Positions 21,003-29,171 of a stretch of 64,000 nt of DNA are shown one piece after another. Source of the stretch: Spongiivirga citrea (GTDB taxonomy: Bacteria; Bacteroidota; Bacteroidia; Flavobacteriales; Flavobacteriaceae). Both the position numbers and the translations under genes were made by a program. The notes below the pieces were generated by a model that saw only the letters and a list, made by a program, of their open reading frames with translations, was not told where the DNA came from and did no database searches. Location of the stretch: the NCBI RefSeq assembly GCF_010671565.1, contig NZ_JAABOQ010000004.1, forward strand, positions 1 through 64,000, in the 5' to 3' direction. Each line of letters starts with the position of its first letter. Positions within the stretch are counted from its first letter, which is position 1.

Positions 21003-22717
21003 TGCATATTATTGATTGGTCAGTATTGATCGTTATCCTGTTGGGTATTGTTTTGTATGGTGTTTGGAAAAGCCGCAATGCAAAAACTACTGAAAGTTAT
21101 TTAAAGGGAGATCATAACCTAAAATGGTGGACCATCGGTTTATCGGTTATGGCGACCCAAGCAAGTGCCATTACCTTTTTATCAACCCCAGGTCAGGCCT
21201 ATGACGACGGAATGCGATTTGCACAATTCTATTTCGGATTGCCTTTAGCAATGATCATTCTCTGCATCTTTTTTCTTCCACTGTACTATAAGCTCAATGT
21301 ATACACCGCTTATGAGTTTCTGGAGAATCGATTCAATTTAAAAACACGCTCGCTTACTGCTATTTTATTTTTAATACAACGTGGATTAGCAGCGGGGATC
21401 ACTATCTACGCCCCTGCAATTATACTATCAACCATATTAGAATGGAACTTAAACATTACTATTCTTATTATTGGAGTAATAGTAATATTTTATACGGTTT
21501 CAGGTGGAACAAATGCAGTAAGTCAAACCCAGAAACAGCAAATGATTGTTATCCTATCAGGAATGGTAGTTGCTTTTGTGGTGTTACTCAATAAGCTACC
21601 AGAACACATTGGTTTTGGTGATGCTGTAGATGTTGCAGGAAATCTTGGAAAACTAAATATTGTAAGTTTTAATTTCGATCTCTCTGATCGATACAATATA
21701 TGGACTGCCATGCTAGGTGGAACATTCTTATTTTTAAGTTATTTCGGAACCGACCAAAGTCAGGTACAACGGTATCTTTCTGGAAAGTCGTTAACCGAAA
21801 GTAGATTGGGACTGCTATTTAATGGTGTTTTTAAAGTACCAATGCAGTTTTTAATCCTCTTTGTTGGGGTAATGGTATTCATGTTTTATCAATTTAATGA
21901 TGCGCCACTGCACTTTAACGCCGCCAATGTAGCCGATGTTAAGCAAACCGAGATGGCGGATGAATATGCGGTTTTAGAACAGCGTTTGGTTGACAACAAT
22001 GAAGTGAAACGACAAGCAATTGATCAATTCATTACAGAAAATAAATCAGGACAAGCATCAGAAGCGGTAGTTGCCAGCATGAATGCTGCTGTAGATGCTG
22101 AAAAGGCGCTTAGAAATGAAGCAAAGACTCTAATCGAAAAAGCAGCTATTGCCAATGATATGGAAATGGATGCTGAAGATACCGATTATGTCTTTATAAC
22201 CTTTATAACTGAACATCTTCCTATTGGTTTAATCGGATTGCTCTTAGCAGTAATATTCTCCGCAGCGATGTCTAGTACCGCATCAGAATTAAGTGCACTT
22301 GCAACGACATCGGTTATCGATATTTACAAACGTAGTTTTGTACAGGATAAAAAGGATAGTTTTTACCTAGGAGCTTCTAAAGTGTTTACACTTATTTGGG
22401 GTTGTATTGCGCTCGCATTTGCCATGTTCGCTTCCTTGTTCGATAACCTAATTGAAGCTGTAAATATTATTGGGTCTATATTTTACGGTTCTATCTTGGG
22501 AATATTTGCAGTGGCATTCTTCTTAAAATGGATTAAGGGAAATAGCGTATTTATTGCTGCTATTCTTGCAGAGACTATTGTAATCGCCTTATTTGTTCTT
22601 GATAAATACGGTTACATAGAACTTGCCTATTTGTGGTTAAACCTTATTGGTTGTGCATTAGTGATGCTGTTTGCTGCAATATTTGATGGTTTGGAAACTA
22701 AAAAAGCCCCACTTTAA
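21002..22717 (+). CDS. Sodium:solute symporter (SSS family)
   Basis: A 571-residue integral membrane protein of the SSS family with about 13 predicted helices. Family landmarks include KWWTIGLSVMATQASAITFLSTPGQAYDDG near residues 40-70 and FSAAMSSTASELSALATTS near residue 420. A hydrophilic, probably helical insert of about 90 residues (about 303-396, rich in Glu, Ala, Asn) interrupts the membrane segments. Coupling to a PIG-L deacetylase suggests a sugar or deacetylated amino-sugar substrate, but this is inferred. Translation probably couples to the microprotein upstream. A terminator hairpin overlaps the stop codon. Confidence 0.9.
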   Translation: MHIIDWSVLIVILLGIVLYGVWKSRNAKTTESYLKGDHNLKWWTIGLSVMATQASAITFLSTPGQAYDDGMRFAQFYFGLPLAMIILCIFFLPLYYKLNVYTAYEFLENRFNLKTRSLTAILFLIQRGLAAGITIYAPAIILSTILEWNLNITILIIGVIVIFYTVSGGTNAVSQTQKQQMIVILSGMVVAFVVLLNKLPEHIGFGDAVDVAGNLGKLNIVSFNFDLSDRYNIWTAMLGGTFLFLSYFGTDQSQVQRYLSGKSLTESRLGLLFNGVFKVPMQFLILFVGVMVFMFYQFNDAPLHFNAANVADVKQTEMADEYAVLEQRLVDNNEVKRQAIDQFITENKSGQASEAVVASMNAAVDAEKALRNEAKTLIEKAAIANDMEMDAEDTDYVFITFITEHLPIGLIGLLLAVIFSAAMSSTASELSALATTSVIDIYKRSFVQDKKDSFYLGASKVFTLIWGCIALAFAMFASLFDNLIEAVNIIGSIFYGSILGIFAVAFFLKWIKGNSVFIAAILAETIVIALFVLDKYGYIELAYLWLNLIGCALVMLFAAIFDGLETKKAPL

Positions 22718-22728
22718 AGTGAGGCTTT
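22703..22728. terminator. Bidirectional terminator hairpin overlapping the symporter stop codon
   Basis: AAAGCCCCACTTT (22703-22715) pairs with AAAGTGAGGCTTT (22716-22728) with one mismatch. A-runs lie on the left and T-runs on the right, so it could terminate both the symporter operon and the convergent DUF2911 gene. Confidence 0.75.
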
Positions 22729-22752
22729 CTATACTATAAATTGAATGTTAGC

Positions 22753-23604
22753 TTAGATAGCTCCCCATTCTTTTAACGAATCCGTATTTAATTTTACGTA
22801 GTCGGCATTTTTTGCTTTCTCGGCAAGCTTCAATGATTGCTTTGCCGCAGCGATAGCAGTTTTCTTCTTTCCAGCTTTTGCATGAATTAAAGACTGCTGA
22901 CGTAAGTACCAAAAACGTGGTTCCTTTTCCGTCATAGCAACGGCTTTATCAATCCATTTCATTGCTTTATTGATGTCTTTTCCAGTCTCTAAGTAGTATA
23001 CTGCAGAAGAAAAGAAATCTCCAGGACCAGGCCCTGCCATTACTTTCTCAATTGACGCACTAACGGCTTTGTCAGTAGGCACTTCTAACTTCATACCAAC
23101 GTATGTGTTTTCCCACATAATGCCAAGTTCTGCACTATCTGTCTTCAAATTATCAAACATTATTGTGAAATTCTCGATCATTGCAGGAATTTCTTGAACT
23201 TGAGCCGTAACTGTAGCGGCAACTTTACTGTCATCCCATTTCCTTGGCGTGCCCCAATTATTAGCATCTGAATAAAAAATAACCTCCCAAGCTGTTGTAT
23301 TAGGCTTTGTGAAGATTGCATAGGTTCCTTTTTTCAAGTCTTTACCTCCTACTTTTACGTCTTCACTAAATGTAATCTTAGTGTTAGCATTTGCTCCTGT
23401 TCTCCAAAGTTTTCCCATTGGAACGAGGTCTCCAAAAATAGTTCTTCCTCTTGCCCCTGGTCTTGAGTATTCTACGTGAACATCAGTCAATCCAACCTTT
23501 TGTTCCATTTTTGAAAACGGACTAGGTTGCGGTGTTTCGACTTGTGCATTTAAAGTTAATCCTGCTAAAAGGATAAAACTAAATGCGAAAATGATTTTTT
23601 TCAT
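22753..23604 (-). CDS. DUF2911 domain-containing exported protein
   Basis: A 283-residue protein with a signal peptide (about 1-20, ending LNAQ) and a DUF2911 domain (about 30-170) with the family's VEYSRPGARGRTIFGDLVPMGKLWRTGANANTKI block. The C-terminal 100 residues are alanine/lysine-rich helical hairpins typical of TPR-like repeats. Function unknown. It is exported (periplasm or beyond) by inference from the signal. It converges on the symporter operon. A TTG-N18-TACTTTCG arrangement upstream on the minus strand (about 23693-23721) is a near-consensus promoter. Confidence 0.85.
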   Translation of the reverse strand: MKKIIFAFSFILLAGLTLNAQVETPQPSPFSKMEQKVGLTDVHVEYSRPGARGRTIFGDLVPMGKLWRTGANANTKITFSEDVKVGGKDLKKGTYAIFTKPNTTAWEVIFYSDANNWGTPRKWDDSKVAATVTAQVQEIPAMIENFTIMFDNLKTDSAELGIMWENTYVGMKLEVPTDKAVSASIEKVMAGPGPGDFFSSAVYYLETGKDINKAMKWIDKAVAMTEKEPRFWYLRQQSLIHAKAGKKKTAIAAAKQSLKLAEKAKNADYVKLNTDSLKEWGAI

Positions 23605-23749
23605 GGTTGAAAGTTTAAATAAAAATTAAGTGTTTTTAGAATAAATTGATATATCACCCTGTCTAAGCCATTAGATGATTTGTTTAACATAACGAAAGTA
23701 GTAATTCACCTATACGAACAATGTTAATAAAACCTTAAATGAACTGGGA

Positions 23750-24649
23750 CTAATCCACACCATTTACTTGGTATAATTTGCCAGGAACAATAATATTAAA
23801 GCCTTTAATGGTTTTTTCAATACGCTCACTAATAAGATACAATTTGGAATTGTGATACGTCACTCCTTCTATTTGACTGGTGAAACCAGTTCCTTTAAGA
23901 TCGTGCTTCGTTATCTTTCCGTCAAAAATAGCATCGGCGGTTACATCATTTATCTCGTACAAAAAAGGCTGAAGCGTTCTAGTATATCCTGTTAGAAACA
24001 AGTTTTTCTTTTTTGAATCATAGGCTCCTCCGCTAATTAATCCGTCAACCTCAAAAGATTCACCTTTAGTTAAAAGATGAATAGAATCTGAGGGCTCTTT
24101 TGGAATCTCATAAGCCGTTGTTTTTCCTGATTTCCATTCCTTAGAAAAAAGGAAAAGCTTCCCATCAATATGACATAAGGCTTCGGCATCATAATCAATA
24201 CCCCCTTCTATATATACCTTATCTTGAAAATCTTTGTATTTAAATTTAATAGCCTCGGGAGCTACCACATCTTTATTATCAAAATCAGATTTTTTAATGC
24301 GATACACATTCATAAAATCCCGATATCCATAAAAATTACCAATATCTCCTAGATAGATATAGTTCTCATCTTCCGTTATATCTTCCCAATCGCTCCATTC
24401 AATATTTTTTGCTCCAAAAAGCGAAACCGTCCTTTTGATCTCTCCAGTCTTAAGATCAATTGCAAATAACTCACTACTATTACCGGAATCATTGAACGTT
24501 ATGACATCGCCCTTATAATAGAGCAAACCAGAGGCTTCCGCCAATTTCTTGTCCATTTCATGAAGGGTAACTACTTTAAAGTCCACAAAACTTAGACTTA
24601 TAAACGTAATTAACGCAATACCTATCCCTATAAAAAGAAGTCGTTTCAT
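23750..24649 (-). CDS. Membrane-anchored or exported beta-propeller-like protein of unknown function
   Basis: Start set at 24649 (KRLLFIGIGIALITFIS). An upstream in-frame ATG at 24670 lies inside a perfect minus-strand -7 box and so should not be in the transcript. The 299-residue product has an N-terminal hydrophobic helix (signal or anchor) and repeated beta-strand segments such as LLYYKGDVITFNDSGNSSELFAIDL and YIYLGDIGNF, suggesting a propeller similar to esterase-like/SdiA-regulated proteins. I cannot assign a function. It is divergent from the aquaporin gene. Confidence 0.7.
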   Translation of the reverse strand: MKRLLFIGIGIALITFISLSFVDFKVVTLHEMDKKLAEASGLLYYKGDVITFNDSGNSSELFAIDLKTGEIKRTVSLFGAKNIEWSDWEDITEDENYIYLGDIGNFYGYRDFMNVYRIKKSDFDNKDVVAPEAIKFKYKDFQDKVYIEGGIDYDAEALCHIDGKLFLFSKEWKSGKTTAYEIPKEPSDSIHLLTKGESFEVDGLISGGAYDSKKKNLFLTGYTRTLQPFLYEINDVTADAIFDGKITKHDLKGTGFTSQIEGVTYHNSKLYLISERIEKTIKGFNIIVPGKLYQVNGVD

Positions 24650-24667
24650 ATACAATTGCACCGAGAA

Positions 24668-24675
24668 CAAATATA
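24668..24675 (-). promoter_or_regulatory. -7 element of the propeller-like gene
   Basis: TATATTTG on the minus strand, perfect TAnnTTTG, 19 bases upstream of the chosen ATG. It overlaps the alternative upstream ATG and so decides the start. Confidence 0.5.
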
Positions 24676-24720
24676 TCTAAAGCCATTTCCTTAATTGATA
24701 AGAAAACCTTAAAAAGCTAT

Positions 24721-24728
24721 TATCTTTG
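24721..24728 (+). promoter_or_regulatory. -7 element of the aquaporin gene
   Basis: TATCTTTG is a perfect TAnnTTTG box. A TTG at 24695-24697 lies 23 bases upstream, slightly long for -33. The box overlaps the most upstream possible TTG start (24726), favouring the TTG at 24744. Confidence 0.5.
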
Positions 24729-24743
24729 GCAAAAAATAGTAGC

Positions 24744-25412
24744 TTGAAACGATATATAGGAGAACTTATAGGAACTTTCGCCATGGTGTTTTGTGGTACG
24801 GGTGCAATGACAATCAACGAAGTCACAGGCGGAGATGTTTCTCATGTAGGTATTGCCATAACCTGGGGATTGATTGTCATGGCTATGATCTATGCCTTTG
24901 GAGATATTTCTGGAGCTCATTTTAATCCTGCTGTAACAATTGCCTTTGCTTATGCTAAGAAATTTGATTGGAAAGAGGTTCCTAAATACATACTTTTTCA
25001 ATGTTTAGGAGCTATTCTAGCAAGTGGTGTTTTGTTCATGTTATTTCCTGCAAGTAACGAATTGGGTGCGACATTTCCAGCAGATGGCTTTGAACCATGG
25101 CGGGCTTTTGTGCTTGAATTACTCCTTACCTTCTTTCTTATGCTGGTTATAATCAACGTCTCCACCGGATCCAAAGAAGTGGGTACCATGGCAGCTATCG
25201 CCATTGGCGGTGTTGTTTTATTAGAAGCAATGTTCGCTGGACCGATGACCAAAGCGTCAATGAACCCGGCAAGGACATTAGGACCAGCTATTTTTTCTGG
25301 AAAATGGGAACATACCTGGCTCTATTTTACTGCCCCCCCCCTTGGTGCTATTCTTGCAGTCATCAGCTGTAAACTGGTAAAGGATGATCAGTGTTGCGAT
25401 AACGATTGTTGA
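24744..25412 (+). CDS. Aquaporin / MIP family channel
   Basis: A 222-residue major intrinsic protein with six predicted helices and both NPA boxes: GAHFNPAVTIAF (about residues 60-70) and ASMNPARTLGPA (about residues 172-183), the latter with the selectivity arginine. It forms a water or small-neutral-solute pore. No ATG precedes the first helix. TTG at 24744 (KRYIGELIGTFAMVF) is preferred because the TTG at 24726 lies inside a perfect -7 box. The tail ends in a Cys/Asp-rich stretch (DDQCCDNDC), unusual for the family and possibly metal binding. Confidence 0.88.
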   Translation: MKRYIGELIGTFAMVFCGTGAMTINEVTGGDVSHVGIAITWGLIVMAMIYAFGDISGAHFNPAVTIAFAYAKKFDWKEVPKYILFQCLGAILASGVLFMLFPASNELGATFPADGFEPWRAFVLELLLTFFLMLVIINVSTGSKEVGTMAAIAIGGVVLLEAMFAGPMTKASMNPARTLGPAIFSGKWEHTWLYFTAPPLGAILAVISCKLVKDDQCCDNDC

Positions 25413-25430
25413 TACACTGGTATTTTATTT

Positions 25431-25460
25431 TGTTTAACTTATTTAATTTTTAATTAAACA
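25431..25460 (+). promoter_or_regulatory. Inverted-repeat operator candidate before the photolyase operon
   Basis: TGTTTAACTT (25431-25440) and TAATTAAACA (25451-25460) match at 8 of 10 inverted positions across a 10-base spacer. The repeat ends 10 bases before a near-consensus -7 box, TATATTCG (25471-25478), and covers the -33 region, where no TTTG is present. This layout fits a regulator-dependent promoter. Confidence 0.45.
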
Positions 25461-25495
25461 TTTTCAGTCGTATATTCGCTAAAAAGAACGATGCA

Positions 25496-25993
25496 ATGAA
25501 AATATACAGACTTCACACAAAGCAAAATCTACCCATTAGTCTAGATGCGGCATGGGATTTTTTATCTGACCCAGTTAATCTGCGAACTATTACCCCTCCG
25601 CATATGGGCTTTGAAATACTCTCAGGTGCCGATAGAAAAGTCTATGCTGGACAAATCATTCAATACAACGTAACTCCTATTTTAGGAATTAAACTTAAAT
25701 GGGTTACCGAAATAACACATGTCTACGACAAAAAGTACTTTGTTGATGAACAACGTTTTGGTCCATATGCCCTATGGCATCACAAGCATTTTTTAAAGGA
25801 GATCGATGGCGGTGTTGAAATGGAAGATATTGTCGACTATAAATTGCCACTGGGTTTTCTTGGTAGAATCATGCACACACTTTTTGTAGGCCGCCAGCTT
25901 AAGGACATCTTTAAATATCGAGAAGAAAAACTGATTAAGCTCTTCGGAAAACATAAAGGAGATAATGACAAGGTCATAAAAATGTACGGATAA
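25496..25993 (+). CDS. SRPBCC family protein
   Basis: A 165-residue protein of the START/SRPBCC hydrophobic-ligand-binding fold. The pattern YRLHTKQNLPISLDAAWDFLSDPVNLRTITPP is the characteristic opening, and RFGPYALWHHKHFLKEIDGGVEMEDIVDYKLP is the second half. No catalytic residues are predicted. It is first in an operon with an SDR and a photolyase, a combination found in other bacteria where it is often light-regulated. Its ligand is unknown. Confidence 0.86.
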   Translation: MKIYRLHTKQNLPISLDAAWDFLSDPVNLRTITPPHMGFEILSGADRKVYAGQIIQYNVTPILGIKLKWVTEITHVYDKKYFVDEQRFGPYALWHHKHFLKEIDGGVEMEDIVDYKLPLGFLGRIMHTLFVGRQLKDIFKYREEKLIKLFGKHKGDNDKVIKMYG

Positions 25994-25997
25994 CTAA

Positions 25998-26693
25998 ATG
26001 GGAAACATTCTTTTAATTGGTGGATCATATGGCATAGGCAATGCTCTTGCCAAAAAACTAGCTCAAAACAACAACTTATACATAGCCTCTAGAACTAATG
26101 ATGGCTTAAAAGACATCAACTGCAATCATATTCAATTCGATGCTAGTACTGACACATTAGACATCAGTCAACTACCAAATAGTTTGGATGGATTTGTGTA
26201 CTGCCCTGGTAGTATTGATTTAAAACCATTTAAAATGCTCAAATATAAGTCGTTTTTAAATGATATTAACATTAACTATTTAGCCTTAGTAAAAGTGGTT
26301 CAAACCATTATGCCGCTCATGGCCGAATCAGAACAAGCGAGTATGGTATTTTTTAGTACCGTTGCAGTAAAGGTGGGAATGCCTTTTCATACAAGCGTAG
26401 CTGGCGCAAAAGGCGCTGTAGAAGGTTTTGCCAAAGCATTGGCCGCTGAGTATGCTCCCTCTATTCGTGTAAATGTAATAGCTCCATCCCTTACAGATAC
26501 ACCTCTTGCCAAACGATTATTGAATCACGAAAAGAAAGTAGAACGAATGAACGAGCGCCATCCTTTAAAAAGAGTAGGAACAGCTGAAGATATTGCCAAC
26601 ATTGCGAGCTTTTTAATTCAGGATCAAAGTAGTTGGATAACGGGACAAGTTTTTGGTGTTGATGGTGGAATGTCGACCTTGAACGTAAGCTAA
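25998..26693 (+). CDS. SDR family oxidoreductase with degenerate active site
   Basis: A 231-residue short-chain dehydrogenase/reductase. The nucleotide-binding motif is GGSYGIGNALA (residues 7-17), and the catalytic serine region is FFSTVAV. The usual Y-x-x-x-K is replaced by a segment with Lys but Val at the Tyr position (SVAGAKGAVEGF), so ordinary SDR chemistry is doubtful. The C-terminal part (RVNVIAPSLTDTPLA, ITGQVFGVDGG) is canonical. It starts four bases after the SRPBCC gene, and its stop overlaps the photolyase ATG (TAATG). Confidence 0.87.
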   Translation: MGNILLIGGSYGIGNALAKKLAQNNNLYIASRTNDGLKDINCNHIQFDASTDTLDISQLPNSLDGFVYCPGSIDLKPFKMLKYKSFLNDININYLALVKVVQTIMPLMAESEQASMVFFSTVAVKVGMPFHTSVAGAKGAVEGFAKALAAEYAPSIRVNVIAPSLTDTPLAKRLLNHEKKVERMNERHPLKRVGTAEDIANIASFLIQDQSSWITGQVFGVDGGMSTLNVS

Positions 26694-27997
26694 TGGCTGA
26701 TAAAATTGTCATTTTTTGGTTTCGACGAGACCTGCGTTTCCATGATAATGTCGGTCTTTTAAAAGCTCTAGAATCCGGTTTTAAAGTACTTCCCATTTTC
26801 ATTTTCGATAAATCAATCTTAGACGAATTACCTGTAAATGATAGTCGAGTAAGTTTTATTCATGAAACTATTACTAACCTAAACGACCTACTTCAATCAG
26901 AATATCAAAGTGGTATAGCACAATATTATGGGACTCCAGACAAGGTGTATTCCCTATTAGCAAAAGAATATAATATTGTAGCAGTATACACCAATCACGA
27001 TTATGAGCCGTATGCTCGTAAAAGAGATCAAGAAATTAAAGCACAGTTAAACGATTTCAATATTCAATTTCACACCTTTAAAGATCAGGTAATCTATGAG
27101 AAAAGTGAAGTGGTGAAAGATGATGGAAGTCCGTACGCCGTATATACCCCTTATATGCGCAAATGGAAGAACCTTTTTAGGAGTACTCCCCTAATCCAAT
27201 TCAATTCTGAACAAAAATTAAACAATGCTGTTCAAGGAGCTGATTTCCCATCTATATCGCTACAAGAAATGGGGTTTGAAACGGCCACTATTCGAGTGGC
27301 ACCCTATAAATTGAATCCTAATCTAATCGAAACTTACAAGGACACTAGAAATTACCCTGCTAAAGATTCCACCTCAAAACTGGGGCCTCATTTACGGTTT
27401 GGTACGGTGAGTGTACGTGAGGTTGTGAAGAAAGCCATTGCTCAAAAAAATGAAATTTTCTGGAATGAATTAATCTGGCGAGAATTTTTCATGCAAATAT
27501 TATGGCATCACCCACATACCGTTAACAGTGCATATAAATCAAAATACGACCGTATCGAATGGCGCAATAATAAGACTGAGTTCGAGCAATGGAAAAAAGG
27601 AGAAACGGGTTACCCCCTAGTCGATGCTGCTATGCGTCAATTAAATGAAACGGGATTTATGCACAATCGTGTACGTATGCTTGTTGGTAGCTTTTTATGT
27701 AAACATCTGCTTATCGATTGGCGCTGGGGTGAAGCATATTTTGCTTTAAAACTTCATGACTATGATCAATCTAGTAATGTTGGAAATTGGCAATGGGTTG
27801 CAGGTTGTGGTGTAGACGCGGCCCCCTATTTCAGAATATTCAATCCCAGTTCTCAAATCGATAAGTTCGATAAACAACATGAGTTCATCAACCGATGGGT
27901 AAAAGACTTAAATGAGCTGACCTACCCTTCACCAATAGTTGATCATAAATTTGCTAGAGAGCGTTGCTTGCGAGTATATAAGGAAGCACTCACTTAA
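26693..27997 (+). CDS. phrB: Deoxyribodipyrimidine photolyase (cryptochrome/photolyase family)
   Basis: A 434-residue class I photolyase. The N-terminal alpha/beta antenna domain starts VIFWFRRDLRFHDNVGL. The C-terminal FAD domain has WNELIWREFFMQILWHHP, TGYPLVDAAMRQLNETGFMHNRVRM and NVGNWQWVAGCGVDAAPYFRIFNP, including the Trp of the electron-transfer chain. It repairs UV-induced cyclobutane dimers with light. The length is slightly short of the 470-residue E. coli enzyme. It is the last gene of the SRPBCC-SDR-photolyase operon. CPD specificity is probable but cryptochrome-like function is not excluded. Confidence 0.93.
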   Translation: MADKIVIFWFRRDLRFHDNVGLLKALESGFKVLPIFIFDKSILDELPVNDSRVSFIHETITNLNDLLQSEYQSGIAQYYGTPDKVYSLLAKEYNIVAVYTNHDYEPYARKRDQEIKAQLNDFNIQFHTFKDQVIYEKSEVVKDDGSPYAVYTPYMRKWKNLFRSTPLIQFNSEQKLNNAVQGADFPSISLQEMGFETATIRVAPYKLNPNLIETYKDTRNYPAKDSTSKLGPHLRFGTVSVREVVKKAIAQKNEIFWNELIWREFFMQILWHHPHTVNSAYKSKYDRIEWRNNKTEFEQWKKGETGYPLVDAAMRQLNETGFMHNRVRMLVGSFLCKHLLIDWRWGEAYFALKLHDYDQSSNVGNWQWVAGCGVDAAPYFRIFNPSSQIDKFDKQHEFINRWVKDLNELTYPSPIVDHKFARERCLRVYKEALT

Positions 27998-28346
27998 AGT
28001 TGAGTTTCACTCCTCTAATTGTTAATCAATTTATGTCTTACCTCGCCTAAAAGAGCACTTTAGACACTTAAAAACCAGGTGTAAAGTTTTAATCTAACCA
28101 AATAAATATAACTACCTATATATCAGTATTTAATGAGCTTTTTTAATATTAATTATGATCTGATGCCTACTTATATCACGTATGTTTTAAATGTTATGTT
28201 AACAGCACATCAGATATTTTAACACTTAAATCGTTTTTTTAAGAGTAACTCTACTGATTTTCATATCATTGTCCAGTTGCATGGAAGACTCGTTTTTATG
28301 CATGCCCCCAAACGCGATTGTAACGATCGACTATAACCGATAATAC
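27998..28346. other. 349-bp gene-free stretch
   Basis: AT-rich sequence between the photolyase gene and the GTG-started gene. The longest frame seen (from the ATG at 28133) is under 30 residues. I found no perfect TAnnTTTG box, strong terminator or RNA fold. Confidence 0.5.
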
Positions 28347-29165
28347 GTGAGAAACGAACAGGTCGAACATACTATTACCCTTACACTTCCCGAAGACATA
28401 CAGTCAATTACGGAAGCTGCTCGTGAGAGCTACTACTATCTCAAAAATGCAGGTTCGTTTTATGACAATGAGGTGACCTTACCTGAAGGAGTAGATGCCT
28501 ATATGTATCAAGAAGGAAGCAAGAAAATAAAGATGCTACAAGAGCAATTTATCCTTCTTGAAAATAGATTATATGAAAACTACAGTGCTGCCATTGGCAC
28601 CAAGCTAAAATACAATAAAGACCTTATTGCAACTGTCATCGATTATTTAATGCTGAAAGAGCGTATGGATAATCTGCAATTGGCAACATTACAGTTTATG
28701 TATGCCAATAAAAATGAATTGATCAGCGAGATCGTTGATAAGAACTCAGACCTCGACGCAATAAACAAACTACATACTCATACGATCCAACTTAATGAAG
28801 CATTCGATCATAGCATGGATGCCGACAAGTTCATAGATTATAAAATTTCGTTCTCCAATGAAAAATGGGAACGGAAGTATTCTAAAAAGAATGTATATCC
28901 TATTATCATTCGTATTATTGAGCATGACTATTTACTAAAAAGACAGCGATCCCAAATTGAGGAGCAACAGCGCATTCAAACCGAATTGGTGAAACACTTA
29001 GCCAACGAACGCAATCACGACAAAATTAGTGAGATAGCATCTACCAGTAGCTCAATGAAGAGTGTTATGGACAAGATTAACAAGAATATGTTAATCATTG
29101 GTATCATCGGAATTATCCTGATAAGCACCGGTATTTTCTTAGCGCTCATGGGATTTTTGAAATAA
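28347..29165 (+). CDS. Helical protein with C-terminal membrane anchor, unknown function
   Basis: A 272-residue protein starting at GTG (28347); an in-frame TAA two codons upstream rules out an earlier start. The body is predominantly helical with many charged residues and coiled-coil-like segments (about 50-110 and 185-225). A single hydrophobic helix lies at the C-terminus (about 247-270, MLIIGIIGIILISTGIFLALMGFL). This tail-anchored design suggests a membrane-tethered cytosolic domain. No known domain was recognised. It is convergent with murA, with only six bases between the stops. Confidence 0.65.
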   Translation: MRNEQVEHTITLTLPEDIQSITEAARESYYYLKNAGSFYDNEVTLPEGVDAYMYQEGSKKIKMLQEQFILLENRLYENYSAAIGTKLKYNKDLIATVIDYLMLKERMDNLQLATLQFMYANKNELISEIVDKNSDLDAINKLHTHTIQLNEAFDHSMDADKFIDYKISFSNEKWERKYSKKNVYPIIIRIIEHDYLLKRQRSQIEEQQRIQTELVKHLANERNHDKISEIASTSSSMKSVMDKINKNMLIIGIIGIILISTGIFLALMGFLK

Positions 29166-29171
29166 GCCTTC

